From assembly GCA_019022495.1 (NCBI GenBank), contig JAFEKR010000017.1:558001-622000 (forward strand): a stretch of 64,000 nucleotides of DNA. Direction: 5' to 3'. A program made the translations under genes and the position numbers. The notes under the pieces were generated by a model that saw only the letters and a list, made by a program, of their open reading frames with translations, had not been told where the DNA came from and made no database searches. Source of the stretch: Epichloe hybrida. Its lineage: Eukaryota; Ascomycota; Sordariomycetes; Hypocreales; Clavicipitaceae. Shown here piece by piece: positions 1 through 10,729 of this stretch (within the stretch, counting starts at the first letter, position 1; each line of letters opens with the position of its first letter).

Positions 1-2490
1 ACCACTTTGGGCTTCTTTTTGATAATTTCGCCAGTAGCTTTGTCGAGCGTAGCAGGTATGGACTGAATCTGCCCAGCAGCGTGCAGGCGTCCTCGATGAA
101 GGTCGACAGGCATGGGCATCAAGTACTCAAACGCCATAGCTCTCATTGTAAATGTGTCGCCAACACTGATGGGATCCACGGCACCGCACAAGATGTCGCC
201 TACGCGAATATGGATGGGGTCCATGTCCGTCAAAGCAATGTTGACGCTCTGTCCAGCAACGGCCCATTCTTGAGAATCCGCATCAGTCATGATTGATTTG
301 ATGTATGCCTGCTCTCCACTAGGTTGCACTACCATAGCATCACCGATCTGAACAGTTCCAGCATCGATTCGGCCGGCGAGAGTGGTAGTTCCTTGTTGCT
401 GACTTCGAAACACTTCTGAAATTGACATCCGGAATGGCTTTGTAAGTGTTCGAGATGGTGATGGTTCAGAGTCTTCCAGAGTCTCCATCAAAGTTGGGCC
501 AGTGTACCAAGTAGCAGCCTTGTCTTCAGTCTTTCTTGCGATGTTATCTCCGTTGAGACCTGAGATTGGAACGAAGCTGACGAGCTTGCTTTGAAAGCCC
601 AGGCCGGTGAGGAAGCCCATAACCTGCTGAGTAATTTCGTCAAATCTGTCTTGAGACCACCCAACCATGTCAAGCTTGTTGACGGCCACGATCAAGCGTT
701 GCACACCAAGACTGCGCAGTAACAATACATGCTCTCTTGTTTGACCTTTGAGGCCCTTCTCGTAGGCGCCAGTATTCGCATCAATGACGAGAATGGCAAA
801 ATCCGCCTGGCTCGCACCAGCAATCATATTGGGCACGAAATCGCGATGACCTGGCGCGTCTAGAATCGTGAATCTGGTGTTCGGGGTCTCAAAATGGTTC
901 GTAGCAATGTCGATTGTGACACCGCGTTCTCTCTCCTCAGTTCTCTGGTCCATCACCCAAGCCAGAGCAAAAGACTGTTTTCCAGACTTTTCAGCCTGTC
1001 TACGATACTTGTCGACAGTTCGTTCTTGGACATATTTCAGCTCAAGTAAAAGTCGTCCCATAAGCGTGCTCTTCCCTGCGTCGACATGTCCTGCTGCTGG
1101 TCAGAGTGAAATCTCGCGTTGAATTACCATAGCTGCATAGACTTACCGACTACGACAAAGCTGATGCTCTTTTTGCTATTACTGTTCTCGTATTCTTTCA
1201 CCACGTCCAAGCCTTTGCTCTTTGGGGGAGGAACATCGCTAACTTTGAGATTTGAGACACCATTTACCACATTGACATCCTTGAAAGTGGTATCGCCTTT
1301 GAGGGCTTTTTTGCTCGTTGAAGCTGCTGTTTTAGGAGCAGGCAAAGCCCTCTTCCCCGCTGAAGAATATCATTAGAATTAGCTCATCATTTTGTCCTCG
1401 CAAAATTCGAACCTTTTGCTTGCGCTGCCAGGACAACATCATCGGGACTAGGCTCGGAAAATGCATTGGTGAAAAATGAAGATGAGGCGTATGGCATTGC
1501 ATAAAAATCAGGCCTGTTTGCTTGACGATTATCCGGAGCAGAACCAAACAGAGTTTTGGCGAATGGAGATGGTGTGCAATTGGGAACCAGTGGTGCATCG
1601 AATTCCTCCACTCCATCATCGGCTGGGGTAGGTGATGATCTTGCAGATATATCTTTCTGAGTTACACGATTTTCATTGTAATTTTCGTCAGATTGCAGAC
1701 CGTGATAGCTTTTTTGTGGAGTCAAATTGTTGAGAGTCGAGCGAGCTGTTGTAGATTCTTCAATGCCGCGAAGCTTCTTCGACGGGTATGGAGATGCTTT
1801 GGTGTTTTCCTTCTGACTGCCATCCGTGATAGACAACCGTTTGAGTCCATTTTCGGCTTGTGACGTCTTTGTTTGCTCCTTCTTTTCGTCATTCTTCTTT
1901 TTCCTGGCTGCAGCCAAGGCTTGAAGCTTTGACAATTTAGGTGTCCCTTCTGCCCCGCCGAGGAGACCACCCCGAGGACGATTCGGCGAGATGAGTCTGG
2001 CCTGGCGATTTGGGGGTATTCCTAACCATGGCATATCGCTAAAATCAGGCTTCAATGGAGTTAAACCCTGACTGAAACCGAACGCTTGTTCTGGCGGTGG
2101 TGGCATGGTTTCAAGTTGCTGAGAGCCCATCGATGGCATCCCAGTATCCGCTCCGGTCGATCTCACAAACAGGCCGAGCGTGGACGAAAAAGAGAATCCG
2201 TTCAACTTACCCTCGGGGACATTTTTGGGTGTAGCTTTGGGCGGCGGTGTAACAAATGTCTTGCTCAAATAAGCCACTGATTTTTCCACATCGTAAAAAT
2301 AGTGCCAAAGTGCTTCTTGGATCTGTTTGACAGTAACTTTGCCTGCATTCGCGCCCAGCGACTTCTTGACATCTGCAGTGCCTTTCTCCATGCTGGCCTG
2401 ATCCTCCGCGCTCAGTTCCTCTTCCGCGCCCTCTTCGTAGTCGTCCCCGTCATATAAGTCATCTTCATCATAAAGATCGGCCGGTGCCAT
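1..2490 (-). CDS. HBS1: Hbs1-type translational GTPase (partial, runs off left edge)
   Basis: Hbs1 is an eEF1A/eRF3-like GTPase that pairs with Dom34/Pelota to rescue stalled ribosomes in no-go and non-stop decay in the cytosol. Three exons are visible: 2490-1413, 1359-1147 and 1090 to beyond position 1. Introns are 1360-1412 (53 bp) and 1091-1146 (56 bp, donor GTAAGT). Residues 1-110 are acidic and then match the Hbs1 N-terminal helical domain (KQIQEALWHYFYDVEKSVAYL). A disordered Ser/Lys-rich linker follows. The G domain starts across the second intron: G1 GHVDAGKST, then RGVTIDIA, DAPGHRDF, NKLDM and an SGLNG G5-like motif, followed by the start of beta-barrel domain II. Domain III lies outside the window. 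The start ATG at 2490 fits the domain's beginning. The first intron's donor (GTTCGA) is atypical, but splicing there keeps the frame. Confidence 0.93.
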
Positions 2491-3195
2491 TGCTTAATGT
2501 TGTAGGAGAGGATGTGACTGGCTTGAAAGGATTGTCGAAGGCTCCTCGACCCGTTACACCGTGAGCACTAAAGTCCTTTGGTCTATGAGCGTGACTTCAG
2601 CGGTCAGCAGGATGTCGACTTTTAATATTCAAGACCAAATGAATATGAAGACAATTAAAAAGGGAATGGAGCAATGAATGTTTAGAAGCGACTGTGCCCT
2701 ACACTGTTAGAGAACACTGCTAAAGAGAAACATAAAATAAAGCAATAGTCGTGAGGACGAAAATGTTCGTTAAGCGCAGATGGATGAATGATGACGCGGG
2801 GCAAAATTAACCTCCGCCGTCGTGGAGGGGCAAAACCTTGAGCTTGGGCTCGCTCGCAATGCCCCGCTGCCTTGTCTAGAGCTCGATATTAATAACAGCC
2901 TGGAGCCGTGTCTGTCTGGTTGGTGTCTGCGTGACCGCCACAGAAGCCTGCCGAAGCCTAACGCCCACCAGACCACAAAAAAAAAAACGCCAACGCGCGG
3001 CGGGGATTTCTTTTTCCCGTGTCCCGCACTGTGACGGTTCAAGGCAGCACCAGTATTCAAAAAATTCGGCCACGACGACAAGCTCCAAGCTACAGCCCAT
3101 AATCAAGCTTCGGGGTCTCTCAGTTCCGCCGGCAAGCTTTCAAACTATACGCAAGGGGCGATCACAGCTTAAGCCTCTGGGCAAGTGCCGCCAAG
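2491..3195. promoter_or_regulatory. Shared upstream region between divergent HBS1 and CCT5
   Basis: This 705-bp stretch separates the start codons of two head-to-head genes, so it must hold both promoters and both 5' leaders. It includes an A10 run near 2977 inside a purine-rich patch. Small open frames here overlap on both strands and resemble no protein. No TATA box or defined factor site could be assigned with confidence. Confidence 0.6.
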
Positions 3196-5131
3196 ATGTC
3201 ACTGAGTAAGTACAACTGAATTTCCCAAGTTCACAGGGTGGAGGGAGAACTGGTCAATATCGGCAAGCTGACAAGTAGTGCACAGATTTGGACGTTTCTA
3301 ATGGTAATTACGATTTCTCAAGAATCCCGAAAATGCGACCTGACAACTAACTTGTTATTCTGTTTGAACAGCGGCGGTTATGAAAGATGAACAAGGTCGA
3401 CCCTTCATCATCGTCAGGGAGTAAGCCGCACCCAGTTCAAAATCTATACATGCTGGTTCGTACGGAAGAGTTGCTAACAAATACATAGTCAAGGCAAAAA
3501 GAAACGTCAATTCGGAAATGAAGCTGTCAAGTCCCATATCCTCGCCGCGAGAACCGTTGCCAACATTGTCAAATCCTCTCTCGGTCCCCGCGGCCTCGAT
3601 AAGATCCTAATCTCTCCTGATGGAGACATTACCGTCACCAATGACGGCGCCACTATTCTGCAGCAAATGGAAGTTAGCAGCCACATCGCCAAGCTTTTGG
3701 TCGAACTCTCAAAGTCCCAAGATGACGAGATTGGCGATGGTACCACCGGCGTCGTCGTCCTGGCTGGTGCTTTGCTGGAGCAAGCGGCCGATCTCATCGA
3801 CAAGGGCATCCACCCCATCCGAATTGCCGATGGCTACGATCAAGCTTGTGACATTGCCGTCGCCGAATTGGACAAAATCTCTGACACGATCGAATTTTCC
3901 AAAACAGAAACTGCCAACTTAGTGAAGGTTGCACGAACAAGCTTGGGAAGCAAAATTGTCTCTAAAGCCCACGACCAATTCGCCAACATTGCCGTCGATG
4001 CTGTTCTGTCCGTTGCCGATCTGGAGCGAAAAGACGTTGATTTCGAGTTGATCAAGGTTGATGGCAAGGTCGGAGGTTCTCTCGAGGACACTCTGCTCGT
4101 GAAAGGCGTCATCGTTGACAAAGACTTCTCCCACCCTCAGATGCCCTCGGAGGTGCGCGATGCCAAAATTGCGATTTTGACCTGCGCCTTCGAGCCTCCC
4201 AAACCCAAGACTAAGCACAAGCTTGAAATCGGCAGTGTAGAGGAATTCAAAAAGCTTCAAAGTTACGAAAGGGAGAAATTTATTGAGATGATTCAGCAGG
4301 TCAAGGATACCGGTGCCAACCTGGCTATCTGTCAATGGGGCTTCGACGATGAAGCCAACCACTTGCTCTTACAAAACGGGCTTCCAGCTGTCAGATGGGT
4401 CGGCGGCCCCGAAATTGAGCTCATCGCCATTGCCACGAATGGCAGAATAGTTCCCCGATTTGAAGACCTTAAGCCTGAGAAACTTGGCTCAGCCGGTGTC
4501 GTCCGTGAGATGATCTTCGGCACTACGAGAGAGAAGATGTTGGTCATTGAGGAGTGTGCCAACACTCGCGCTGTAACTGTGTTCTGCCGCGGCAGTAACA
4601 AGATGGTAGGTTTTACATGATTGGATGCAAAGCAAAGGGCAAACATTTGGGACTAACACGACTTTGCAGATCATTGACGAAGCCAAACGATCTTTACACG
4701 ATGCTCTGTGTGTTGTGAGAAATCTGGTCCGAGATAACCGAGTCGTTTACGGAGGCGGTGCCGCTGAAATTGCCTGCTCGTTAGCCGTGGAAGATGCTGC
4801 TGTCAAAACCCCTGGTCTGGAGCAGTATGCCATGCGCGCTTTCTCAGAGGCTTTGGATACCGTTCCCATGACGCTGGCCGAGAACAGCGGCCTGAACCCC
4901 ATTTCTACTCTGGCCGAAGTAAAAAGCCAACAGGTCAAGGCTGGCTCGAGCGGTCGTGGCAAGCTGGGTGTCGACTGCATGGGGCGTGGCAACAACGATA
5001 TGAAGGACGCCTTCGTCATTGACCCGTTGATCGGAAAGAAACAGCAGCTTCAGCTGGCTACACAGCTATGTCGCATGGTTCTGAAGGTGAATAACGTCAT
5101 TGTTTCGGGCGCGGATGATAACGACTTTTAG
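3196..5131 (+). CDS. CCT5: T-complex protein 1 subunit epsilon (chaperonin CCT5)
   Basis: CCT5 is one of eight subunits of the cytosolic TRiC/CCT chaperonin, which folds actin, tubulin and WD40 proteins using ATP. Four exons are proposed: 3196-3205, 3372-3420, 3489-4605 and 4670-5131. They join in frame to 545 residues, the usual family length. The N-terminus carries the epsilon signature [13 protein letters not shown]. Near residue 48 is the apical/equatorial LGPRGLDK motif, and near residue 100 is the ATPase motif [18 protein letters not shown]. The C-terminal half has YGGGAAEIA and the nucleotide-pocket region [23 protein letters not shown], and the chain ends in GADDNDF. The first coding exon holds only 10 bases and is followed by a 166-bp intron, so a different micro-exon arrangement at the extreme N-terminus cannot be excluded. 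The gene is divergent from HBS1. Confidence 0.95.
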
Positions 5132-8100
5132 AGAGGGGTCATGGTAGACAATCAAAAAGGAAGACAGGAATATACCAAAACGATGATTTCAAGGTACAAA
5201 AGTAATGGCAAACAAATACATACCTGTTCAGACCCGACACCGAGTCAGCCATTTCAACCACTGAACAGAGCTATGTGCAAGATGGCGAATTGTGAATGTA
5301 TTCGCAGCAAGGCGCTCTCCAAGAACTGCAGGCAAGACGATACTACGCGCTGCTGCATCTGATGAAATGCAGCTTCCACGTATTAGAAGAAAACATTGAT
5401 GCATTTCTGCGCTCAAGTTTGCCTAATTCAGCATCATCTTTGTTCGGTTCCACAGGGAATATTCTATTTTCACTCAACAACAGCATCGCATAATCTGCGG
5501 GTATTGTTTTCACTGATGCTTGCCGATGCCGGTGTTTGGTGTAAGCCGTGAAGCACTGCTGTCGGACAAGGTCATGTGCTGGGCCCGAGACGCGTGGACA
5601 CCTTCCCCGATGTTCGAGACATCGTGAAGACATCCTCGGTGGCGGCGAGGAGGCGTTTGACGGCCCGAGACCAGCAGAGTTCAGTAGTTGGGTTACATCC
5701 GCGTCTGTATAACGTCGCGCGGATATGCAGGGACTGGGCCAAGCCGGGATTTCTTTCTTGCCTTTAAATTACGATGAGTCTTTTAAAACTTGTGATTTAA
5801 ACACCGAGAATATCGCCAATGCATTTGTTTTATTTTTGAATTCAAGGTTGTATCAGAAATAACCCCCACTCTGTGTGTTCCGTATCCTTGGACCGGCGTA
5901 TGCATACAGAGCAAGTATCTCCATCTGTTCACCATGTGGTAGTGTCAGCGTTGGACCCAGATTACGAGAGCGTCCTGTTTGTCATCGTGAGACAACCCTT
6001 AACCGGGCGGGCAGGCAGCCTTGCGCAAATGCAAATGCAAATGCAAATGCAGCTGCAGCTGCAGCTGAGGTGGTGCTTCGGGCGGAGATGAAGATTTCTG
6101 GTCGACCACAGCGCAATATTAGCACTTGTGCAACACACCGGCGCCCTGTCGCTTACTTCGTCTTCCATACTGCGTAAAACCTACTCGGTACACTCGGCAA
6201 TCCGCACACAGCGATGGGTTTGTGAGGTGAGGTTGCATTCGCTCATGTACACGCCGCTCCCTCCTACCTCAGCGCATGCACGCCTTCCGGCGGCCAGGGA
6301 CAAACATGGACCAGCCTCACTACACCGAGACCGGGGGGAAATTCAGGATTCACGTCCAGTCTCGGTCTGGCGGAGAGCCCGTCTGGTGTTTTTGCTCCGT
6401 TCAGGAGGCGGGACTGCTTGCAGCGTGGCGCGACTCTCACCGTCTATTCCGGAGGGTGCCACTCGGGCGCGCATCGAGGAAGGCCTGAATCGTATAATGT
6501 TTGAGGTTTTGCCTTGATCTGTTGGCTTTTTCACATTGGTGTGAACCTGACCAGAAGCTTCTCGGAAGCTCTGGCTTTTGAGGCATGTGCACTCAGTGTG
6601 TGTGGCATCAGCCATGAAAGAAAAAGGGGGAGGGATGTGTGGACGGAGCGCTGGTAGTAAATCACACGAGAATGCTGACCTCCATCTATTACTCTGATAC
6701 CTCTGGTACTCGTTCGGATTTCCAGAAACACACATGCTTAACAACAGGTGTGATGGCTGGTGACGAATCAGTTCGGCGTCCCGGGCCGCAGCCGATTCCG
6801 CAATGGTCCAGTCAACAAGATGCCCGCTCGTCACGACCAACTTTAATAATTATTTTATTTTATTTTCAAAGAAAGTGGGTTACTCGGCCCTCCAGAGCTC
6901 TCTCACTCTCTCACCCTCACCGCCCTCTGGGCTGCTCCTTCCCCTGGCCCTGGGTCATCTGGGTCATCTGCCTGAGAAATGCTGAGTTGTCCATCCAGAC
7001 CCACCCCCATACACCCCGATGCATCCCAACAGTTGTCTCCGATTTGTCCTAACCACCATCCCAATCGCACCCTCGTGGCACGTTAACCTCTACAGCGCGG
7101 CCCAAAGAGCATATTTCAAAGCAAATCTAACCTCGAATGCGCCGCCTAGATTAGATCCAAGAGATCTGGGTGGCCCATACGCCCCTCCTTTACACAGATA
7201 CTCGAACCACCGGTTCTTGCGGTGAAGATGCCAATGCATTCACGGGCCCTGCCTGCGTGATGATTTAGTTGATGAGCTGGCCATGGAGTCGGGCTCACCT
7301 GGCACAGAACAGCTCACCTCATGGTGGTCACGGAGACTCTCCAATCCAACGAGCGATTCAATTACCGGCAGGACACGACACGACACATCCCGTTTCCCGT
7401 ACTCTATATCCCAATATTCCAAAGTCGAGTCACCGCCAACTTTCCACGAGATGAAAAAAACCTACCCATCTGCATAACGCTTGATGAAGCTTATTTGTTG
7501 TTGCACGGAGTTGGCCGACCCTTGGCTTTGCTGCATGCCCAATGCACACCCGCGGCGCATCAAGCCATCGTGTTGACAATTTTAGCACCTACGAAATTCA
7601 GTTTCTGCAGGACTTCTTCTAAGTTCTCCCACGATACCTGACACGCCCCTCTCTTCTTGTCACTCTCAGCTCCGAATTACCGTCCTTTGACTACCCCGAA
7701 AGTCGTGGGCCTGCGCTAGTGCCGCTGTTGGCAAAATGGTTACACGTGCCATGTCTCGTGGAGATGGAGGGGCAAGAGACAACACAACATGCTCGATTCT
7801 CCACTGTTTTCGACATGATGGAAATAGCCTGGTCTTGGCCTTGATTAGGTATTAACCGCACTACTAGGGCATTTCAAAGCATTCAACCTCGATAGAAGTG
7901 TTCTCTGGCCATCAGATCGATATCGGCCCCGCCGTCCGTAGAATAACCTGGCTTATGTATGTTGGACATGTGGGTATCATCAATTGATGGCATGGAGGGG
8001 GCAAGCAGATCGTATGTACTGAGGTCACGGGAAGAAAGGACATGAGGTGTCAGACTTGCAAGAAAAGGAACTGTGATGATGAGCGACTTGAGGTGGACGT

Positions 8101-8620
8101 ATCATAAATGTACCACCACATGACAGCATCTGCTGTGGTTTCATTTCACATTGTCGTCTCAATAGTTCTTTGCCAGTGCTGACGTCGGACTTGACGTCGG
8201 ACTTGACGCCAGCCGGACCTTGTAGCACAACACAATGATATCCTCGAGATGCATTCGTTGCATTGCGAAAAGCTGAATGACTGCGACTCTGACTCACAGG
8301 ATGAGCCATTCTGAGCATTAGATTAGTAGGGGCAGAATTGCTGACACGGCTCGATCTGGAAAGCAGCAAGGCGAAGCCCCACCTGCACCCCACTTTCAAC
8401 GAAGCTCAATCGTCCGTCTTATCTTCTCACCTTCGTTAACTGTCCCTCTCCCCCCTCGTCAAATTGATTATTCTTGTCCATTTGTCTGTACATATCCTCC
8501 TTCTTGGACGGCGTTGATTCTTTCCTTTGTCTGGGGAAAAGATTATAGAAAGCAAAGCCTCCTCACGTCATCCACCATTCCATCCATCAATCACCGGCGC
8601 AGGACCGTGTTCACTTCATC
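5132..8620. other. Gene-free 3.5-kb interval between CCT5 and the CHY gene
   Basis: No open frame here resembles a known protein, and no tRNA or rRNA was recognised. It holds the CCT5 3' end, a hexamer repeat at 6027-6067, a duplicated gacttgacgtcg motif near 8190-8215, and a pyrimidine-rich stretch at about 8420-8620. The last is typical of the promoter and leader just before a fungal start codon. Confidence 0.5.
6027..6067. repeat. Hexamer tandem repeat (AAATGC)4 then (AGCTGC)2.8
   Basis: Four AAATGC units pass directly into AGCTGC units. The second block is palindromic in part (AGCT, GCAGCTGC). It is not in a recognised gene. Confidence 0.9.
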
Positions 8621-10729
8621 ATGATTACCTTAGGGACGCAGAGAGATGGTTCTTCACCACTAACCCGTAGGCAGGCTGTCGTGGAGCCCTCTGCATCCCG
8701 TGTTGTGCCAAAGCCGATTCCCTCGTCGCAGGCTGAGGACCCCCGTGGATACCAACTCGAGCAACTCCGACGACGATTCTCTCCCAAAGAGTCAACCATC
8801 GGGGACGGATTCACCTCCTTGGTGTTCAAGCTCAAGCCTTCGGATCCCGATTTTCCATTCGAATTGACGCATCTTGAGTGCGATGTTCGCGTTCCGGCAC
8901 GGTATCCAGCCGAAAGGCCGGGGCTGCACGTGCGGAATAGCAACATCCCTCGAGGCTTCGGAATCAACATCGAGAGGGGATGGGATCGGCTGGCCAGAGA
9001 AAGGAAAGGCGCCACAATTCTCTCCATTGTCAACGCTCTGGACAAAAACCTGGAGAAACTCTTGTCTGAAGAAAGGACGGAGACGGTGAAGCTGGTGGCG
9101 TTCAAAGATATGAGACACATCGACGCCACTGGCTCCGTGAAGCAGTCGACGATGCCCGCCCCCAGTAAAGAGGTGGTGAAGCCAAAGTCTGCATCAAGAC
9201 TATACGTTCCTGAGCCGTCATATTCCAGAGAAGAGATTGCTGATGCCAAGGCAAAAAGAGCCCAAGAAGTGCGTCAGCTGGAAGCGCGCATGGGTCGATT
9301 GCCCCGATTTCGACGGTCTGCAGACGGTATCGTCTTCACTTTACCCATTGAGCCGAAAAGAAGGAATGAGCTGCCGACTGGACTGCATTCAGTGAACAGT
9401 CTTCATTTGATTGTACCCCTCTTGTACCCGCTGCAAGACCTGAGGATTCAACTCAACGAGGCAGATGCTGTTGATGCGGAGCCGGTGGAGGAGCTGTTCA
9501 CCAAACGAGCAGCTGGGCAAAAGTCCATGTCTCTCATGAGTCACATGAACTATCTGGTTCAGAGTCTACATGTCCTGGCTAAGCAGGCCAAAGAGTCGGT
9601 TGGGAAAGCCGAGGCCCAGAAAGAGGCCCAGAAACCAGCAGAGGTAATGAATGAAGCCCAGTCCGAGATACCGGATACTGGCCCCTCCAAGCTATCAAGT
9701 GATGTGAGAAGCCACATCAAGGTTATCCCACGGCCACCAGAATGGGACTATCCTCAAGAGGGTAGCGATGAGGAGGAGGCGGAAGATTCCAGTGGGGCGT
9801 CCTCTGGCACAGATGATGATGATGATGACAATGGCGGTGTGGCGCTACGCGATGGAGATGGAGATGACGAGGCTTTGGCACTTCGGCACCCAACCGAGAC
9901 TGTAGAGAAGGGCACCATGATGTCGTTCCCTCGCATTGAGCTCCACGGCATTGAAGCGCTACAGGTTTCAATTTTGAGCGTCAGCGTCAAGTGCGAGCGA
10001 TGCAAAACTACGAATGACATGACGGGCCTAAAGCCTGGGACCGAGAAGACGGCGAGCTGTAAAAAATGCGCCATGCAGCTCACAGCCAGGTTCGGCCAGA
10101 CCTTGGTTCACGAGCACTCTTCTCGAGCCGGATTCGTCGATGCATCCGGCTGTAAAGTGGCAGACATGCTCCCGAGCACATTTGTGCCAACCTGTGCGCG
10201 GTGCTCAAGTGCCGGCCAAGGGCTCGTATCGGTTCGGGGTGAAACCATGACGAATGTCTGCCGCGAATGCCACGGCAAATTCACCTTGAAGATTCCCGAG
10301 GTCAAGTTCCTCTTCATCTCGCCCGGGTCGCTGCCTCCTCCACCAGCAGCGGGCGCACGCGGGAAGACGGAGAAGCTGGGCCTCCATGCCGGAGAAGCTC
10401 TCGACGACAGAGGGACCTGCCCTCACTACCGCAAGTCGTACCGCTGGTTCCGGTTCTCATGCTGCAACCGCGTTCATCCATGCGACAAGTGTCACGACGA
10501 CAAGGAAGACCACATGAATGAATGGGCGAACCGCATGATCTGTGGCTGGTGCAGCCGGGAGCAGAACTTCATGGTCGAGGCCTGCGGGTTCTGCGGACGC
10601 AGCGTCATCGGCAAGAAGGGCAGGGGATTCTGGGAGGGAGGCAAGGGAACCCGGGACCAGAGGACCATGAGTCGCAAGGACCCGCGAAAGCACAAGAGGC
10701 TGAGGGATGTACATGTAAAAAAGACATGA
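8621..10729 (+). CDS. CHY-type zinc-finger protein with RWD-like N-terminal region
   Basis: This is a single-exon gene of 702 residues. The C-terminus from about residue 598 is a clear CHY zinc finger: CPHYRKSYRWFRFSCCNRVH, then CDKCH, RMICGWCSREQ and CGFCG, followed by a basic tail (KDPRKHKRLRDVHVKK). Two further paired CxxC clusters lie at about residues 457-485 and 525-552 and probably bind zinc. Residues 50-155 resemble an RWD-like fold (FPFELTHLECDVRVPARYP...RPGL). The middle holds an acidic low-complexity stretch with a run of Asp near residue 400. CHY fingers occur in RING ubiquitin ligases such as Pirh2, but there is no RING here, so ligase activity should not be assumed. RNA- or protein-binding roles are possible. 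The ATG at 8621 follows a pyrimidine-rich leader. Confidence 0.85.
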   Translation: MITLGTQRDGSSPLTRRQAVVEPSASRVVPKPIPSSQAEDPRGYQLEQLRRRFSPKESTIGDGFTSLVFKLKPSDPDFPFELTHLECDVRVPARYPAERPGLHVRNSNIPRGFGINIERGWDRLARERKGATILSIVNALDKNLEKLLSEERTETVKLVAFKDMRHIDATGSVKQSTMPAPSKEVVKPKSASRLYVPEPSYSREEIADAKAKRAQEVRQLEARMGRLPRFRRSADGIVFTLPIEPKRRNELPTGLHSVNSLHLIVPLLYPLQDLRIQLNEADAVDAEPVEELFTKRAAGQKSMSLMSHMNYLVQSLHVLAKQAKESVGKAEAQKEAQKPAEVMNEAQSEIPDTGPSKLSSDVRSHIKVIPRPPEWDYPQEGSDEEEAEDSSGASSGTDDDDDDNGGVALRDGDGDDEALALRHPTETVEKGTMMSFPRIELHGIEALQVSILSVSVKCERCKTTNDMTGLKPGTEKTASCKKCAMQLTARFGQTLVHEHSSRAGFVDASGCKVADMLPSTFVPTCARCSSAGQGLVSVRGETMTNVCRECHGKFTLKIPEVKFLFISPGSLPPPPAAGARGKTEKLGLHAGEALDDRGTCPHYRKSYRWFRFSCCNRVHPCDKCHDDKEDHMNEWANRMICGWCSREQNFMVEACGFCGRSVIGKKGRGFWEGGKGTRDQRTMSRKDPRKHKRLRDVHVKKT

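Noticed and set aside
5576..5767. 63-codon GC-rich plus-strand frame
   Set aside because: Too short, with no splice partners or known motif; overlapped by other small frames.
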